A DNA stretch of 64,000 nt, taken from positions 69,084,265 to 69,148,264 of the forward strand of contig OY776121.1 of assembly GCA_963675135.1 (NCBI GenBank). The letters run 5' to 3'. The stretch's first letter is position 1. Each line of letters begins with the position of its first letter. This DNA is from Galeopsis tetrahit. Lineage: Eukaryota > Streptophyta > Magnoliopsida > Lamiales > Lamiaceae. Positions 24,252 through 37,300 of this stretch are shown piece by piece. A model generated the notes under the pieces. It was not told the DNA's origin. It was given only the letters and a program-made list of their open reading frames with translations, and did no database searches. The translations under genes and the position numbers were made by a program.

Positions 24252-24377
24252 GTGCCCGTTTAACTAAATTTATCATGACAAAGTGGGATAGCTCAAGTGG
24301 TTAGAGCACCACTGCCTAGGCCTTAAGTCTTAGGTTCGAGTTATGGGGAGGAAAAAAAGGGATGGGTATTTAACTTC

Positions 24378-24418
<41 letters not shown>

Positions 24419-24678
24419 AAATTTATCATAAACATCTTATAAGTTATTTTAAAAAATTAAAAAATGTAATTTGTAGCTAATTCAGAAAAATGTTTTTTAA
24501 TTCTAGCTAATTTAGTACTGTATAAAATAATTATAATTATAATTATAATTAAATTTTTATTTTTTAAAATTATAAGTTATTAAACATTTGATTTTACCAA
24601 ACAAATTTAAAAAGCATATTATAAACAATTTATGAATTCTTTTAAAGAGCTTATAAGTTGTTCGAGCCAAACGAGCTC
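24252..24678. mobile_element. PIF/Harbinger-like MITE, split by a SINE
   Basis: The left end gtgcccgtttaact and the reverse complement of the right end, gagctcgtttggct, match at about 10 of 14 positions. The flanking trinucleotides are ata and tta. Without the SINE the element is about 275 bp, AT-rich, with internal aacatcttataag and gagcttataag blocks. The family assignment rests only on end sequence and size. Confidence 0.45.
24277..24414 (+). mobile_element. tRNA-derived SINE with poly-A tail
   Basis: The head gacaaagtgggatagctcaa contains an A-box-like tagctcaagtggttagag (24290-24307), and ggttcgagtt (24333-24342) is the B box. The tail is about 35 A residues. A perfect 15-bp target duplication, aactaaatttatcat, flanks it at 24262-24276 and 24415-24429. 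It is the same family as the diverged minus-strand copy at 3040-3147. The bicoloured A/B box spacing is tRNA-like, but the sequence does not fold as a functional tRNA. Confidence 0.88.
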
Positions 24679-27142
24679 TTAGTTATTGTTGGCGAATATA
24701 TTGAGTTTAAATTCTACACTTTTAATTCTGATTAAGTTGTCTAATGCGATTTACTCTCCCCTGTGATTTATGAACTAGAGTTGGTCTTAACTCTTACGTG
24801 TATGTGTTACAATGTTACATATTAGATAACTTGTATTTGACCCACAAAATAATTAAGAATCGTAACCCAATTACACCCATAGAAAGACTCACGTTAATAA
24901 TTCGATTTATATTTTCAAATAGACTCTTGCATGGTATGTAACATTACACGAGTATTTATTTGTGAATTATTATATAAGAACGATTTTATCTTATATGTAC
25001 ACTGAAATAAAAACTATGGGTTCTTCTTAAAATTGAAAAAAGTTTAATTTGTTAGTGTATATTATGCTATATACACATTATAATCCGTTCAATTCTTTTG
25101 TTCTATTTGATGTCTCAATTTATTGAATTTTTAACATATGTCGTCTTCATTATTATAATGAATTAATAAAAATTTAAAACGACATATATCAACAAGTTAG
25201 AAAGTGAATTATGAAACATAAAAATATTAACATATGATTTCATGTGCATTATAATGTAATTGTATAGGCTTAGCTTTATTTATGTACACATGTAGTGTAA
25301 ATACATAAATATGTGCAGATTAATGGCAAATATTGCAATTAATTAATAGTACTATATTTCACATATATTATGTATGATTGGAATTTGCTATATAGCTAGC
25401 CTATATACATGACACGTTTGAAGCTTGATGTGAATTAGAAATGAGTCGGCAAATAAAAAGTTATATAAGTGAGTTTTATCCACTTTTTGTTACCCTTTCT
25501 TAAGACAAAACTCCGCAATTTAATATCAGCCTATTAATTAGCACAGCCCCTACACATGCATATCCTTTAACTCTAAAAAGACACAGTTTACCAACTTTCA
25601 TAATTACTTTTTTATTAAGGTTCTAATAAAATAACCAATGTTTTTTAAAAATGAACATATACTCGATCATGCACAAAATTTTAAGCTTCGGTTGCACTTG
25701 CGGATTTAAAATCATTTAGAATAATTTGATCGTTTTGTTTTCTAAGGTGGTGTGTTCAAAGAGATAGAATCACTTAATTTTAAAAAGTTATTCTTCGCGA
25801 TTTTTTCAAAAAAAAAAAAAAGTTATTAATGGAAATTGTAAATACACTTTAAAAATAATTGAACACTAGAATCACCTCTTTTCTAAAAAAAATAAAAAAA
25901 TAAAAAAATAGACCGTTGATTAGAGTTAAAAAAAAAAAGAGAGATAAATTCCTGTTGAAATGAAATAAAAGAAGTTTTCGTGACATACATGAACGGAGAA
26001 TAAAGGGGTCCCGGATAGACTTTATCACGTGCTCTTGCACATGCTGACAAATACTACGGTCGGCTCTTTTGTCTTGACGTTTTTAGTTTCAACCTTAATC
26101 CTACTTTTTACCCAAAAGTTCAAATATAATTTAAAAAAAAGGATTTAAAGAATAAAGTTAGCAATATAAATGGAGTAACAATTTTCTACCAATAATTACT
26201 CTTAAGTTTGTGTAATTTGAAAATAATATTTTGCCGAAGAATTCATTTTAAAAGAGAAAAAAGTGGGCATGATTCATCATATTTTATTTTTGAGGCTTAA
26301 ACGAAATTTGGGGTTACAACAAAAATCTCAATTTTTTTTTTTGGATTTTGGCAAAATTCCATATTAAGTTTTAATTCTTCGAATTTTAAAGAGTTGTGCT
26401 CTACTAAACCTCTATAAATTAATAAACTCTCTAAAATAACAAAATCTTTCGATTTCAACTTGAATTTTTGTAAAAAACTCATCAAATTCAATAAGCTAAT
26501 AAGATAATATTTTTTTATAAAATTCCTTTATAAATATTAGGTCCCATTAAAACTCTAAATTAATAATTCATAAATATTACAATTATAAATATTATAAATT
26601 CATAAATATTACAATTCATATTGAGATTTATATAGTATATGTTTCATTCATCATGCATGAATATATTTAATTGACTATAATAGTTATTTAAGTGCAACGA
26701 ATTAATGTAAACATGTATATTTAAGTAATTTCAATGAATTGATACACGCGTCCATTAATATAATAGTTAATTGTATACAACATGAATATATTTAATTAGT
26801 TACGAAGAATTGGTTGATACATGAATATAATCAATAAAGCATATATGAATTTATTTATTTTTAATACATATGTACCAAATCTGAATTTAAAAAGTCTTTC
26901 TTTTAATTAATAAAATATTAATTTATCGATATATTAATATCTCTCTAAATTAATAAAATTTCATATAGTCCAAGTTATTAATTTATAGAGGTTTTATACA
27001 TAAATTCCACAAACAAAAATGTAATTGAACTAAAAAAAATTCAATAAACCCTTGCCATTGGGGAGGGTACGTACAGTATTATAATCTTCTCTTATAATCT
27101 TCTCTTGCAAATTTGATGGAACTAATTTATAGTCGGGCTAGT
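24679..27142. other. AT-rich intergenic DNA, no gene seen
   Basis: No coding frame with plausible composition is present. Repeated ataaattc/aatattac and attaatttatagaggtttta blocks near 26400-27000 suggest decayed repeats, but I could not define ends. Confidence 0.5.
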
Positions 27143-27395
27143 CTTGGGTGAGACCGTCTCACAGAATGAGATCCGTGAGACGGCTTTTATATATAAAAAG
27201 TGATAATGTTTGAGCAAAAAGTGATAGTCACTTTTGTTAAAAACATTATCACTTTTTATTTAAATATTATCATTTTTTTACAAACCAAAATTTAAAAAAA
27301 AAAAATATGAATTATCCTACGTACCCAAAATTTTGAAATGTGGGTTAAAAGGATCCGTCTCACAGAAAAAGATCCGTGAGACGGTCTCACACAAG
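27143..27395. mobile_element. Fold-back MITE, nested palindromes
   Basis: The ends cttgggtgagaccgtctcac and, in reverse complement, cttgtgtgagaccgtctcac match at 19 of 20. Each arm also contains its own inverted pair, ccgtctcac and gtgagacgg. The centre (about 27195-27258) is a further palindrome built from aaaaagtgataatgttt and aaacattatcacttttt around caaaaagtga/tcacttttg. No coding sequence is present. I could not define a target duplication, so the superfamily is open. Confidence 0.75.
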
Positions 27396-29575
27396 TTTTT
27401 GCCTTTATAGCCTATATGTTAATTTGTTGTAATTAAATTACCGTGTTACCACATTAAGGACCCGTTTTAACACGATATGAACATAATAATTTTTATGTTA
27501 ACATGATACAATAATAACATGTAATTAACAAGTTAATTAATGTATTATCGGTTAATTTGATTGTGTTTAATGAATTGACACACACACACGATACAAATAT
27601 GACATAAATTTTTTATAGTATTATCGTGTTGACATAATGATCATAGTAGGTGATAATATCAAATACTAATTCGTAATTTTTGTGTCTTAGGAGTAGTTTC
27701 TTGTTTGGGAATTGACACCCAAAATGCTGTATATATATACTTGTATGTGCCAACTTATTTGACTTTCAGTCTTGTCCAACAATGACATATGCATAAAGAT
27801 ATCGGCTTTTGGGCTAACTGTACTGGGACCATAACTACATCATTTTCTAGGAAAAAAAAACGAAAATTAAAGGATGAATATATATATGCATGTCAAGCAA
27901 AAGCTGCAAAGAAGGCTCGTGCCATTCTATTTAGATTCAATTTAACAGAAAATATTAAATCAAGATAGATGGTACAGTATACATCTTTAATCATATCTAA
28001 AATAATTATTTTATTCAATATTTAAATCGTTCATAAATAACTTATTAAATGAGACCTTCAATTATAAATTTATACTAAAATAATTGAGGAAAATGCATAT
28101 CAATATTTTAACTACTAATTTAAGCTACGTTTAACGTTGCTTCCTATTTGAAACATAGATCATTTCGCATCACAATATGAGTATGCATGTGACGATGTGA
28201 AATATAATATTGGTACGGTTTTGATATGGAACTAGACGATGACTTTTTTATGGAACTAATCACTTCAAAGAATTTTATTAAAAAAAATACTTTTCTATAT
28301 ATATATTCATATTCGACTTTTCTTTTCCAATTTGCGATTCAAATTAAATTAAAAGGGAGAATAAATTTGATTGAATTTATGTCGAATTCAATTTTTAAAA
28401 CTCTATATATATGTTGAATATATCCAATGATCATGAGTTGATCCAGCTACGGTTTTTTACATGTGTTCCCCACCCCCTTATTGTAGCTACCTAATTTCAA
28501 ATAGTATTCAACAAAAAACACATATATTCTTTATTACTGTATTATAATTATCATCAAGGATTACATATTTTCATCCCACAGCCTCAGTACAGTACAGTTC
28601 GTGTTCTTATCGAAGAGTATTCAAGGTCCCCAATTTTCAATTATTAAAAGAAATTCTTGTTCTCAAACTATGAAGAAAAGGGGAATGAATGAGGGCATTG
28701 GAACTTTTTCTTTTTTTCTTTTTTTGGCCCAAAAGGTGAAAGAAAAAGGGGGGAGAGAGAGAGAGAGAGAGGTCATAAAATAATGTTGCCAAGAGAAATG
28801 AGAGGCCATGACACTTGATCATTTCCTTTAATTTGGAACTCCATGTATTGTCTATATCTCTCTATCAACAATGAATGGTCCATAAATTAATTCATTGCAT
28901 GAGTAAAGACACTATTATGTAGAGTGTGCCACTTTTTTTCTCATTGTCATGAATTGCTGCTTAAGACTAATTTCCATTACGTGCCCTCCCTTGAGTATTA
29001 ATGTAGATTAACATATCTCTCCCTAAGATTAAACCAAACCCTAAATACACAATTAATTATTATACATATATTATCATGACCTTAATTGCATGCATTAATA
29101 TGCTACATGTATACTTTTTGAACTTGTCAAGAGGGCTACTCTATGAAAATTTGGCCTCACTAATGCCTAATGTTTTGAAATTTCTATCTACCCTAGTTAA
29201 ATTTGTGCAGTTTGATTTTACTTTGGTCGAAAATTTTGAGCATATTTGTCTATTGATTTTATTTACTAATCTTGTACAACTCTTTTTTTTTTTTTTTTTA
29301 AATGTGCAATTTGATTTTATGACTACACGTTGGACGTATACTAATGAAAATTGGACACGTCTTGATAGAAAATAGAAGATTTTGTACTAAACCTAGCTAA
29401 GTGGTAGTTCATTTAGGTTTTGACTAACCGGATTAGGCATTAATTACACCAAATTGTAATTAAAGATAGATAATGCCATCTAGCTGACTGACTGATTAAA
29501 ACAACCGGATTAAGCTAAAATCGATCAGTTGTGGAGTTCTTGGTTAATTTATGTACTTCCAATTCCAATTCCAAG

Positions 29576-29659
<84 letters not shown>

Positions 29660-29858
29660 ATTGGAAACAAATAAAAGTATGTTTCACAAGGCTCGATCAA
29701 CCTATTAGGTAGAGGAAAGAGATGTCACAAACTTTAAAAATGGTGCATGATGGATCGATGCATAGGCACACTAAAATTATAGTTATGATATTACGTACTC
29801 CCATTAAATTACAATTCCTTTTAAAAACAAAATTATATATATATATATATATATATTA
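27396..29858. other. AT-rich intergenic DNA, no gene seen
   Basis: Contains short microsatellites, including GA repeats near 28755-28771 and an (AT)n tract at about 29833-29856, and no supported gene. Confidence 0.5.
29579..29656. repeat. (GA)39 microsatellite
   Basis: An uninterrupted 78-bp GA dinucleotide run. It lies about 2.1 kb upstream of the gene at 31731, in intergenic DNA. Confidence 0.97.
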
Positions 29859-30296
29859 CTCTTTTCAGTCCAATTTCATTATATTCATTTTTTTTAAATA
29901 ATTTTATTTATATTACTTTATATTTACATTTCATATATCCATCACGTATTTACTTAATGACATTCATTTTATTTATAAACAATAACGTTATTTATAAATG
30001 GAGTACATAAACTAATTAATAATAATTAAAAGTCGTGTCTGGAGAAAATGAGCTTAATGAATTTGGATGAAAGGAGTATTTAATATGTAGTGGGGTGATT
30101 TCGGTAGAGAAAAATAGAAAAATAAAAATGTAGAGAGATATATAAGAAAGAAAAGAAAAAAAAGTGGAGAGATATAGAAAATAGAAAAGGTAGAGAAATA
30201 ATGGAGTGTTATAAAAATGAAATTTGTTTACTTAACAGTGAAAACGCCTAAAATGAAGAAAAAAAAAATCGGTAACTCAACAAAGGACGGAGGGAG
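29859..30296. mobile_element. Stowaway-like MITE, diverged
   Basis: The left end ctcttttcagtcc and the right end reading ctccctccgtcct in reverse complement are imperfect inverted repeats flanked by TA at 29857-29858 and 30297-30298. The right terminus ggacggagggag is typical; the left one is degraded. Confidence 0.5.
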
Positions 30297-31730
30297 TACA
30301 TACTTTTTAATTCACTAGCATACTATATATAATATTATATATATATATTTATATATTTTGCCTAATATGTAGGCAGGGCTAGGTAGCTAAATATATATAT
30401 GCTAAGAAACGCCATCATGCATGTTACACTTTGAATATGTATGAATAAAGACATATAGCTAGCAACCTTTGAGACAAAGAAATTACTCCACACTCACCCC
30501 CACTATCTTCCCCTAAAATTATTCAACTCATAATTATTTTCTTTATCTATCCATCCCTTAATTCAAAATTATGTAACACCCTACACTTGCTTGCTTTTTT
30601 TTTTTTCTTTTTTTCAAGTGGCTGAACTTGCATGTTAAACATGTAACACTTCACCCTTATATATATATGATGGTGACTCTCTTAATTGTCAAACTTACGT
30701 GCAATATTAAACTTTCGTGTCTATGAATCCGAACTATCAATTAAATATCTTTAAGTACTAAATATGTACTATTATAATTGAATGCACTCCATGAGCAGTA
30801 ACCCTCTCATGCAAGAAATTAAAACTTCTGTTAATGCAAAATTAATTGATTTTTATATAATTCAAATTTGTTCCAACCAACCTAATTTATTTTACAGATT
30901 GTCTGATTGGTACTGGAGTAGATGAGGAGGAATATCTAATGTCGAAATTAAGTTCAAAATTTTCTGCTTATACGGTCAACTCGTCACACTTTCTTCTAGT
31001 GTGATTTACCTTTCTCATGTGTGTTGCACGAGAGAATTGAGTTTTTTATTAAATTATATACCTTGAACAGAAAAGAATGCACAAAGGCATTATAAGGTAT
31101 GGTATAGCTCCTCCAAGTTATGGAATAGGGTTATAGGGTAGACTCCAAAGCCGCAATTTCTTACCAAGAAATTTTGTGCATAACAAACCCTATCAAATTC
31201 CATGTAAGGGAGGCTCAACTATTTTTTTAATTATTAATTTTACCCATCTATGTAAAAATATTAAAAATAAAACCATGAATCCAGCAATATTAATTAATGT
31301 GGTGATAAACTCTTCTAAGAATTATCTTAAAATTAATTAATATTTGCCAACACTTAGCTCCGATCGAACATTGATAAAGTAAAAAAAAAAAGTCAAATAA
31401 ATGGTCAAAATGAATTAAAATTGGGACTAAAAAATAAAGTTAAAAGAATAAAATTTTACTTTGTCAAATTTTAGTCCAATTCTCGTTGATTAATTTCATT
31501 CCTTTTTAATTCGAAAAATTACCGAAATGGTTATAAATAAAAGATTAAAAGTGGACATAAACTTTTGGGTATATATAGATGATATCATGCATAAGCTTTT
31601 GGGTATATATACATGTTTTCCACATCATATTTCCCTCTATTTAATTCGGTAGCTTTAAGTCTCTCTCTATCTCTCTCTCGATAACCCTCTCCTCTTTTAA
31701 TTTCAAGAAAAAGCAATATTGATAAATAAA
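30297..31730. other. Intergenic DNA and likely promoter of the next gene
   Basis: AT-rich with no gene. A pyrimidine-rich ctctctctatctctctctcg tract at about 31661-31680 precedes the start codon by 50 bp, as is common in plant 5' UTRs. Confidence 0.5.
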
Positions 31731-32303
31731 ATGGGGATTAATAGAAATGAAAACAATCAAAATATTTTCTTGCCAATGTTCTGCCGTTTATCAATCAAAG
31801 ACGACGTCAAATTAAACACAATTCCGATCTCCGCCGCCGAGCCCTCCTCCCCTAAAGTCACTTGCATGGGCCAAGTCAAGCGAAACAACCGCGTCACCGG
31901 CTTCCCCACCACCACCGTCGCCGCCGTCAACCACCACAAATACACCAAGTCGAAATCAATCCACCTTTTCGCCAAAACCCTCTTGCCAAATCCCACCGCC
32001 ATGAATTCCGCCGCCGCGGCTAAATCCGGCGGCGGCGGCGGAAGAAGTGGAAGCAGAAGCTGCCGGACAAACAGGGAGGTGTGTTTGAATAATGTAAAAA
32101 GATCAAGGGTAGTGATCAAAACCAATTGTGAAGATATTAGTGAGATGGATCCGCCGTTGCCGGTGGTGAAGAGGGCGGCGGGCGGCCGTGACGAGATGAA
32201 TATATGGAAGAGAAGATGTAACAAGGGCGTGACAGGTTTGCAAATTGAACCGATTGATTTGCCCAACAACAAAATTTTAACGACATTATCAACTTCATCA
32301 TAA
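31731..32303 (+). CDS. Small plant-specific protein, syringolide-induced 14-1-1-like
   Basis: Single-exon frame of 190 residues beginning MGINRNENNQNIF. It carries the signature EPSSPKVTCMGQVKR (residues about 35-50), which I associate with plant proteins annotated as syringolide-induced protein 14-1-1-like; their biochemical role is unknown. The remainder is basic and of low complexity (a Gly-Ser-Arg stretch near residues 100-115), with WKRRCNKGVTGLQIEPI close to the end. No signal peptide or membrane segment is visible. GC content is clearly higher than its surroundings, as expected for coding DNA. The antisense frame over the same interval is a shadow. Confidence 0.75.
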   Translation: MGINRNENNQNIFLPMFCRLSIKDDVKLNTIPISAAEPSSPKVTCMGQVKRNNRVTGFPTTTVAAVNHHKYTKSKSIHLFAKTLLPNPTAMNSAAAAKSGGGGGRSGSRSCRTNREVCLNNVKRSRVVIKTNCEDISEMDPPLPVVKRAAGGRDEMNIWKRRCNKGVTGLQIEPIDLPNNKILTTLSTSS

Positions 32304-34348
32304 ATATTATTGTGTACGAGGTAACAGATTGAATAATTTAGTTAATTTGCAGATATGATATTGCCGGTGTAAATAATGAATTCAAAATGGTAGTATAGAA
32401 TTAGAATTTTTTTTTTTTTTGTTACAATTTATATATCTTTATTATTCTTTTGTTCTTTTGACAGCGATAGTCAGGGTTTGAACTTTGATGTTGACTTCAA
32501 ATGAAGTTAACCAATACTTTGAAACTAGTGCATTTCACACTGTCTTTTCATATATATCTCACGTAATGTTTGTTATTTGGTTTTTAGAAAAAAGTGATAT
32601 TCTATTCTATAGCTTTCTTTAAAAAAAATTTATACTTTCATTATTTTAGTTTACATATTTTTAAATAGAAATAATCATCACATTTTCCACACTCACAATA
32701 TATACGTATTTATCATTATTTTTTTTAAGGTCCATCATACACACAATTCAACTACTTTATTTATTTTATACTACATATAAAAGTTTATAAAATTATCCAT
32801 CAATATTCTAACCATTACATATTTTCCTTTTACTATGTGTCCGAAAACACCGCAAACTTCTCAAGAACGGAGAGAGTATTTCTTTATAAATAACGAGTAT
32901 TTAATACATAAATTAATGTAATATTCATTAAAATTCGTATCAAGAGAAATGAGCACAATAGATTTGAAAATGTGGAATATTTGTTTTCTTCACAGATCCT
33001 CCTCATCTCTTTTCCTTAATTTTATACAAAATCTTAAAAACAACAATTAAAAATATTCGGAAAGAGAGAATATACAAGATATTACGAGTACTACTCTTTA
33101 TGATCAATTTTGTTGTTACGATCAAAATGTATAATTTATTTTTTTATTCTACTTTTACTAAAATCCTCATATGGAGTATAATATACATGTCGTAATTGTA
33201 ATTGTATATGGTTTTCCCAATACTCATTTAGATTAAATAAGGGTTAAGGTCTTATTTGCAAAGTTGACATTGTCATAACTTTTCTACTTCACTTTTCAAT
33301 AAAGTGTGAAAAATCGAAAAGTAAATTAATCCTACGCATGTAGGACGGAGAGATTATGAAAATATAACGTGAAATAAGAAAACAATAATTATAAGAATCC
33401 AAGAAATTCCTGACTCCCTATTGTCAGAAGAAAGTAAACATCCATACTTAAATCTTAATCAAACAAAAGAAAAAAAAAATCCAAGAAATTCTATTATAGA
33501 TTCACACATACATGATGTGTATATGTATGTCAAATCTCCTTTGTATTTCTGATAAATAATTAATACTTTTTTTTTTGCTAGTATGGATTTATCCAATAAA
33601 AAAATTCATAGGGATATGCTCAAAAGTAAAGTCCCCAATTAAGACAGATTGAGTTAGGTGAAAATCCACTTTTTAGCCAAGTCTAATCCACATTAATTAT
33701 CACGGGTCATGTATTTGTAACGGACTAACGGGTATAGGATCATTTGTGCCCGTTTTTGTATTCCACTTTTTGTTTTACGCCTTATAACAATGAAAACGAC
33801 ACGATCAGTGTGAAACAAATTAATCGATGTATTTATATGGTGACATAAGAATAAAACAAAGCAATTTGGTTAAATAACCATAGTTACTTTAATCTTGTTT
33901 TGCCATTACCTTTCTAAAATTGATAACTCTGTCCAAACACAAGAACGATTATCCCAAAATAAATAAAAATATGACCTTATTATAAACCATCAATCCTCAC
34001 TTCACTTCCCTCCATTTACAATATTACAGAAATTTCAATTAATTTCTGAAACACAACTCTTTTATGGACGAAAATGAAAAACAGCGACTTTTGGTTGGGA
34101 TAGAGGAATAAAAGGTCTCTGTTACAAACAGGTGTACATGAAAACGACCTACAAACTAATATCAGTAAAAGCCGTCCCCAAATTTCAACCAATATCCAAG
34201 AATTCTTGTGATTGTGATTCAAGAAAGGAACATGATTTCTATGTTACGAAAAACATTAGCATAGGCCATTGAACTGTTAAAACCTAATATACAAAAAGTT
34301 ATATATACAGTTAGATAAATAGAGAGAGAGAGAGGAGGAGCTTCATGA
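32304..34348. other. Intergenic DNA between convergent genes
   Basis: AT-rich sequence between the 3' ends of two converging genes, with no coding frame. Fragments such as aacggagagagtatt (about 32863) and aggacggagaga (about 33342) resemble Stowaway right ends without partners I could find. Confidence 0.5.
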
Positions 34349-37300
34349 TCAGCTCTGCTCTTTATAAGGAGTCCAGATGAGTTTACTGACATCCACTTCA
34401 AGACCGCCACGTCCTGCAGCTTTAAGATGACGATCGAGGATCTTTGGATCAGCACATAGGACATGCTGTCCCTTTCGATACTGGATCAACTCTAAGCTCT
34501 GAAGGGTTTGCAATATATCCTCTGCCTTGATCGCCGTCATATCACTCAGCTCCTGGAAAACAATTTGTTCATAATCAAAAATCAGGAATAATTTCAGAAA
34601 TTACCTTCAAGTTTAGCCTAGCCTAACATCAATTTGTTAAAAAAAATGAATCTATATAACTGATAATTTTTAATCCGGCTGATTAATTCAAACCTTAATG
34701 GAGATGTTGCTCTTGTGCTTTTTCAATATGTCTAGAAGAACACGTGTCCAGTAACCTCGGTAGCTCAAGAGTCCCAGGTCTGAGAGGGGTCGTTCTGGTG
34801 TTCCGACTTTACCTTCCTTCTTTGAGAGCTCATATGCTGCACAAATATTGCAGTTAGTTAAGCAGACTATTGAACAAAATAATTGTATCGGAAAATAAGT
34901 GAACAAGGTATCAAGAATATATATACAAATATCAACTTCTCATGTTACAAGACGATACTGTGTACATGTATCCCCCATCAACATACTGTTGTGTACGAAT
35001 GAAAAATGACTTACAAAATGCAATCAGGAATTTTCCATAGCCTTTTCTCTGATAAGGAGGAAGAGTGAGAATACACGCTAAGTTGTAAGATTCCTCCGAA
35101 TGTTTCTCCTGCATATCAGGCAAGGAAGATTTTGAGTGAAGTATATTTCTGGGCCCTTTATCAAGTGAAATGTCCTTTCAGTAAAAATTGAATAAAATAA
35201 TTATTTCGCAATAACACATCACATCAGATCCAATTTAGAGGAATATTATTATTACATAGAGAGAGGGAGAGGGGGTCCTATATGGCTAGTGCACAAATAT
35301 GTATGATGATAGAACTGAATGAGCTTCAAGCTGATAAACATTTTTTAGGGATAATAAAATTGGGCAGCAGAAAATCAGATCCAACTCCAAGCGATAAAAG
35401 TTACCTTGGAGAAATATCCCACCATATGGCATCCCCGGTCATCACATTCACATAAAACATAAAATAGGAACAGGTCTACATCATAATAGAGGGTCTTGTG
35501 ATCAAGGAACAACTTGGCCAAATAGCAAAGATTTTGCCCATAAATCTTGTTCTTTTTGCCATCAACCTGTTACAGATACAGTTTGAGTTTCACCAAGTGT
35601 TAGTTCTTTTTTTTTTTCATAGTTGTACCAAGTTACAAACTTCAGTATGCACTTTCAAGCCAGGCAGAGTCAGAAACAGACAGTGTAAAAGTGCAAAGCG
35701 AACATGCCAAGTAAAGTGTTAACCAATATTAGTTCATGAAAACCACAAGAACTGGTAAATATATTACACCATCTTGTTCCTATTCGCCATTTGATTTCCA
35801 AATGAAAGACTGAAAAGTATTTCTGGATCCCTGCCCTCTGGTATGAGAATCCTTCCATCTCAATACAGTATCCAATCAGCTTGAATCTCTATGAGCAGGA
35901 TCCAATTTTTAGGGGGAAATAAAAGTAAACTATTTGCAGCACTGCAGCAGAATATTTGTCTTGTCTCATAGTAATTTGAACTTCAAAGAAAGAGAAGCAA
36001 TTCTATAAGAGAGGAAAAATTAGAACAGTCGAATTCAAATGCTGCAAATATTTCTTTAAAAAATGGCTTATGGATCGTGAGGAGGTCAACAAAATAAATA
36101 ATTTGTCAAGGCATGCAAAACTATTCTGCACTGAAGAAAAAGCATCTTCATAACTGACAAATTGATGCTTTGTGAAGTTTTTTTTTTTTTAAAGACAACC
36201 TACCTCGAACATTGACAATGTCCCATTTCGATATATTTCATCACCAGGAGGATGCTTGAGATCGCATTTCTTCTGCAAGTAGAAGTGTAAAGTACTGTAA
36301 GTGAGAGTGTATGGGTTTATTAGTGTAGGAATAAGGAAGGAGAGCCACCCAACCAACTACTGCAGACCATTATGTCTTATTTCATTTAATTGCAATAAGT
36401 ATCCACTGGGCTTTTTCCACTTGGAAGCCTTACGGTTAAGGATATATACGCACACGCGTGTGTGTGTGTGTGTTTCATTATCATTTAGTAGGTTATTGTG
36501 TGTATTATCAAAACTGCACCAATATTGCTGGGCAGGTTGTTATCGGATTTATTATGTTGATTTTATATCACTGATTGTTTCCATTGACCCTTGACTCTAT
36601 CATTAAGTACAGGAGATGATAGAAAATAAGATAACAGAGCATGTTCTTTGCACAAGCTAGAGAGTAGCAGAAACAGGAATAAAATAGTCCAAGTAGGTGA
36701 CACAATACATTACATTGACATGCATGGCCCATATATATGACAAATTGACTTTCTAGACCATTGGAGTTCTATACAAACTCAAATAAACAAGTAAATGGAA
36801 AGGGATGAACAATGGCTGGGAGATAAAGCTTACCATATGCCTCTGAAGTTGTTCTGTACGCTTCATAAAATTCAGGCAAAACTCACAGAAGAATAGCTTT
36901 GTACAGTCATTGTACTCTGGTGGAAATGGCGAAAAGTACCAAGTTTCAATCCCGTATCTTCCAAGTTCAATTGTTGCAATGTTTTTAACTTTGGTAAATT
37001 CTTCATGTTCACGCAAGCTAGCAGCATCAAGCTCCTCATGACCCTGAAAATTTTCAATCAATTTGTAATCCAAACTAAAATTGAGGAAACCTTATCTTCT
37101 TTTTAAATTCTCAAACTTAAATTTAAGGAAACTTGAGGAAATAGAATATACAGTACTTTTCTCTGTTATTATATTTGACTCCTACACATATGGGTGACAC
37201 GTTATGGAGACATTAGACTAGACCTGGAAAAGGGTTAGCAAGACACTCACCGATGTACCTCAAAGATACACAGTAACAAAAGTAAAGTAAAGTAAAGAAG

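Noticed and set aside
24277..24350. Possible tRNA gene with A and B boxes
   Set aside because: No proper acceptor or anticodon stem fits, and the poly-A tail and 15-bp duplication identify a SINE.
31757..32272. 171-codon antisense frame opposite the small plant-specific gene
   Set aside because: The plus-strand frame has the recognised SPKVTCMGQVKR motif and a leader-like upstream; the antisense frame is a shadow of GC-rich codons.
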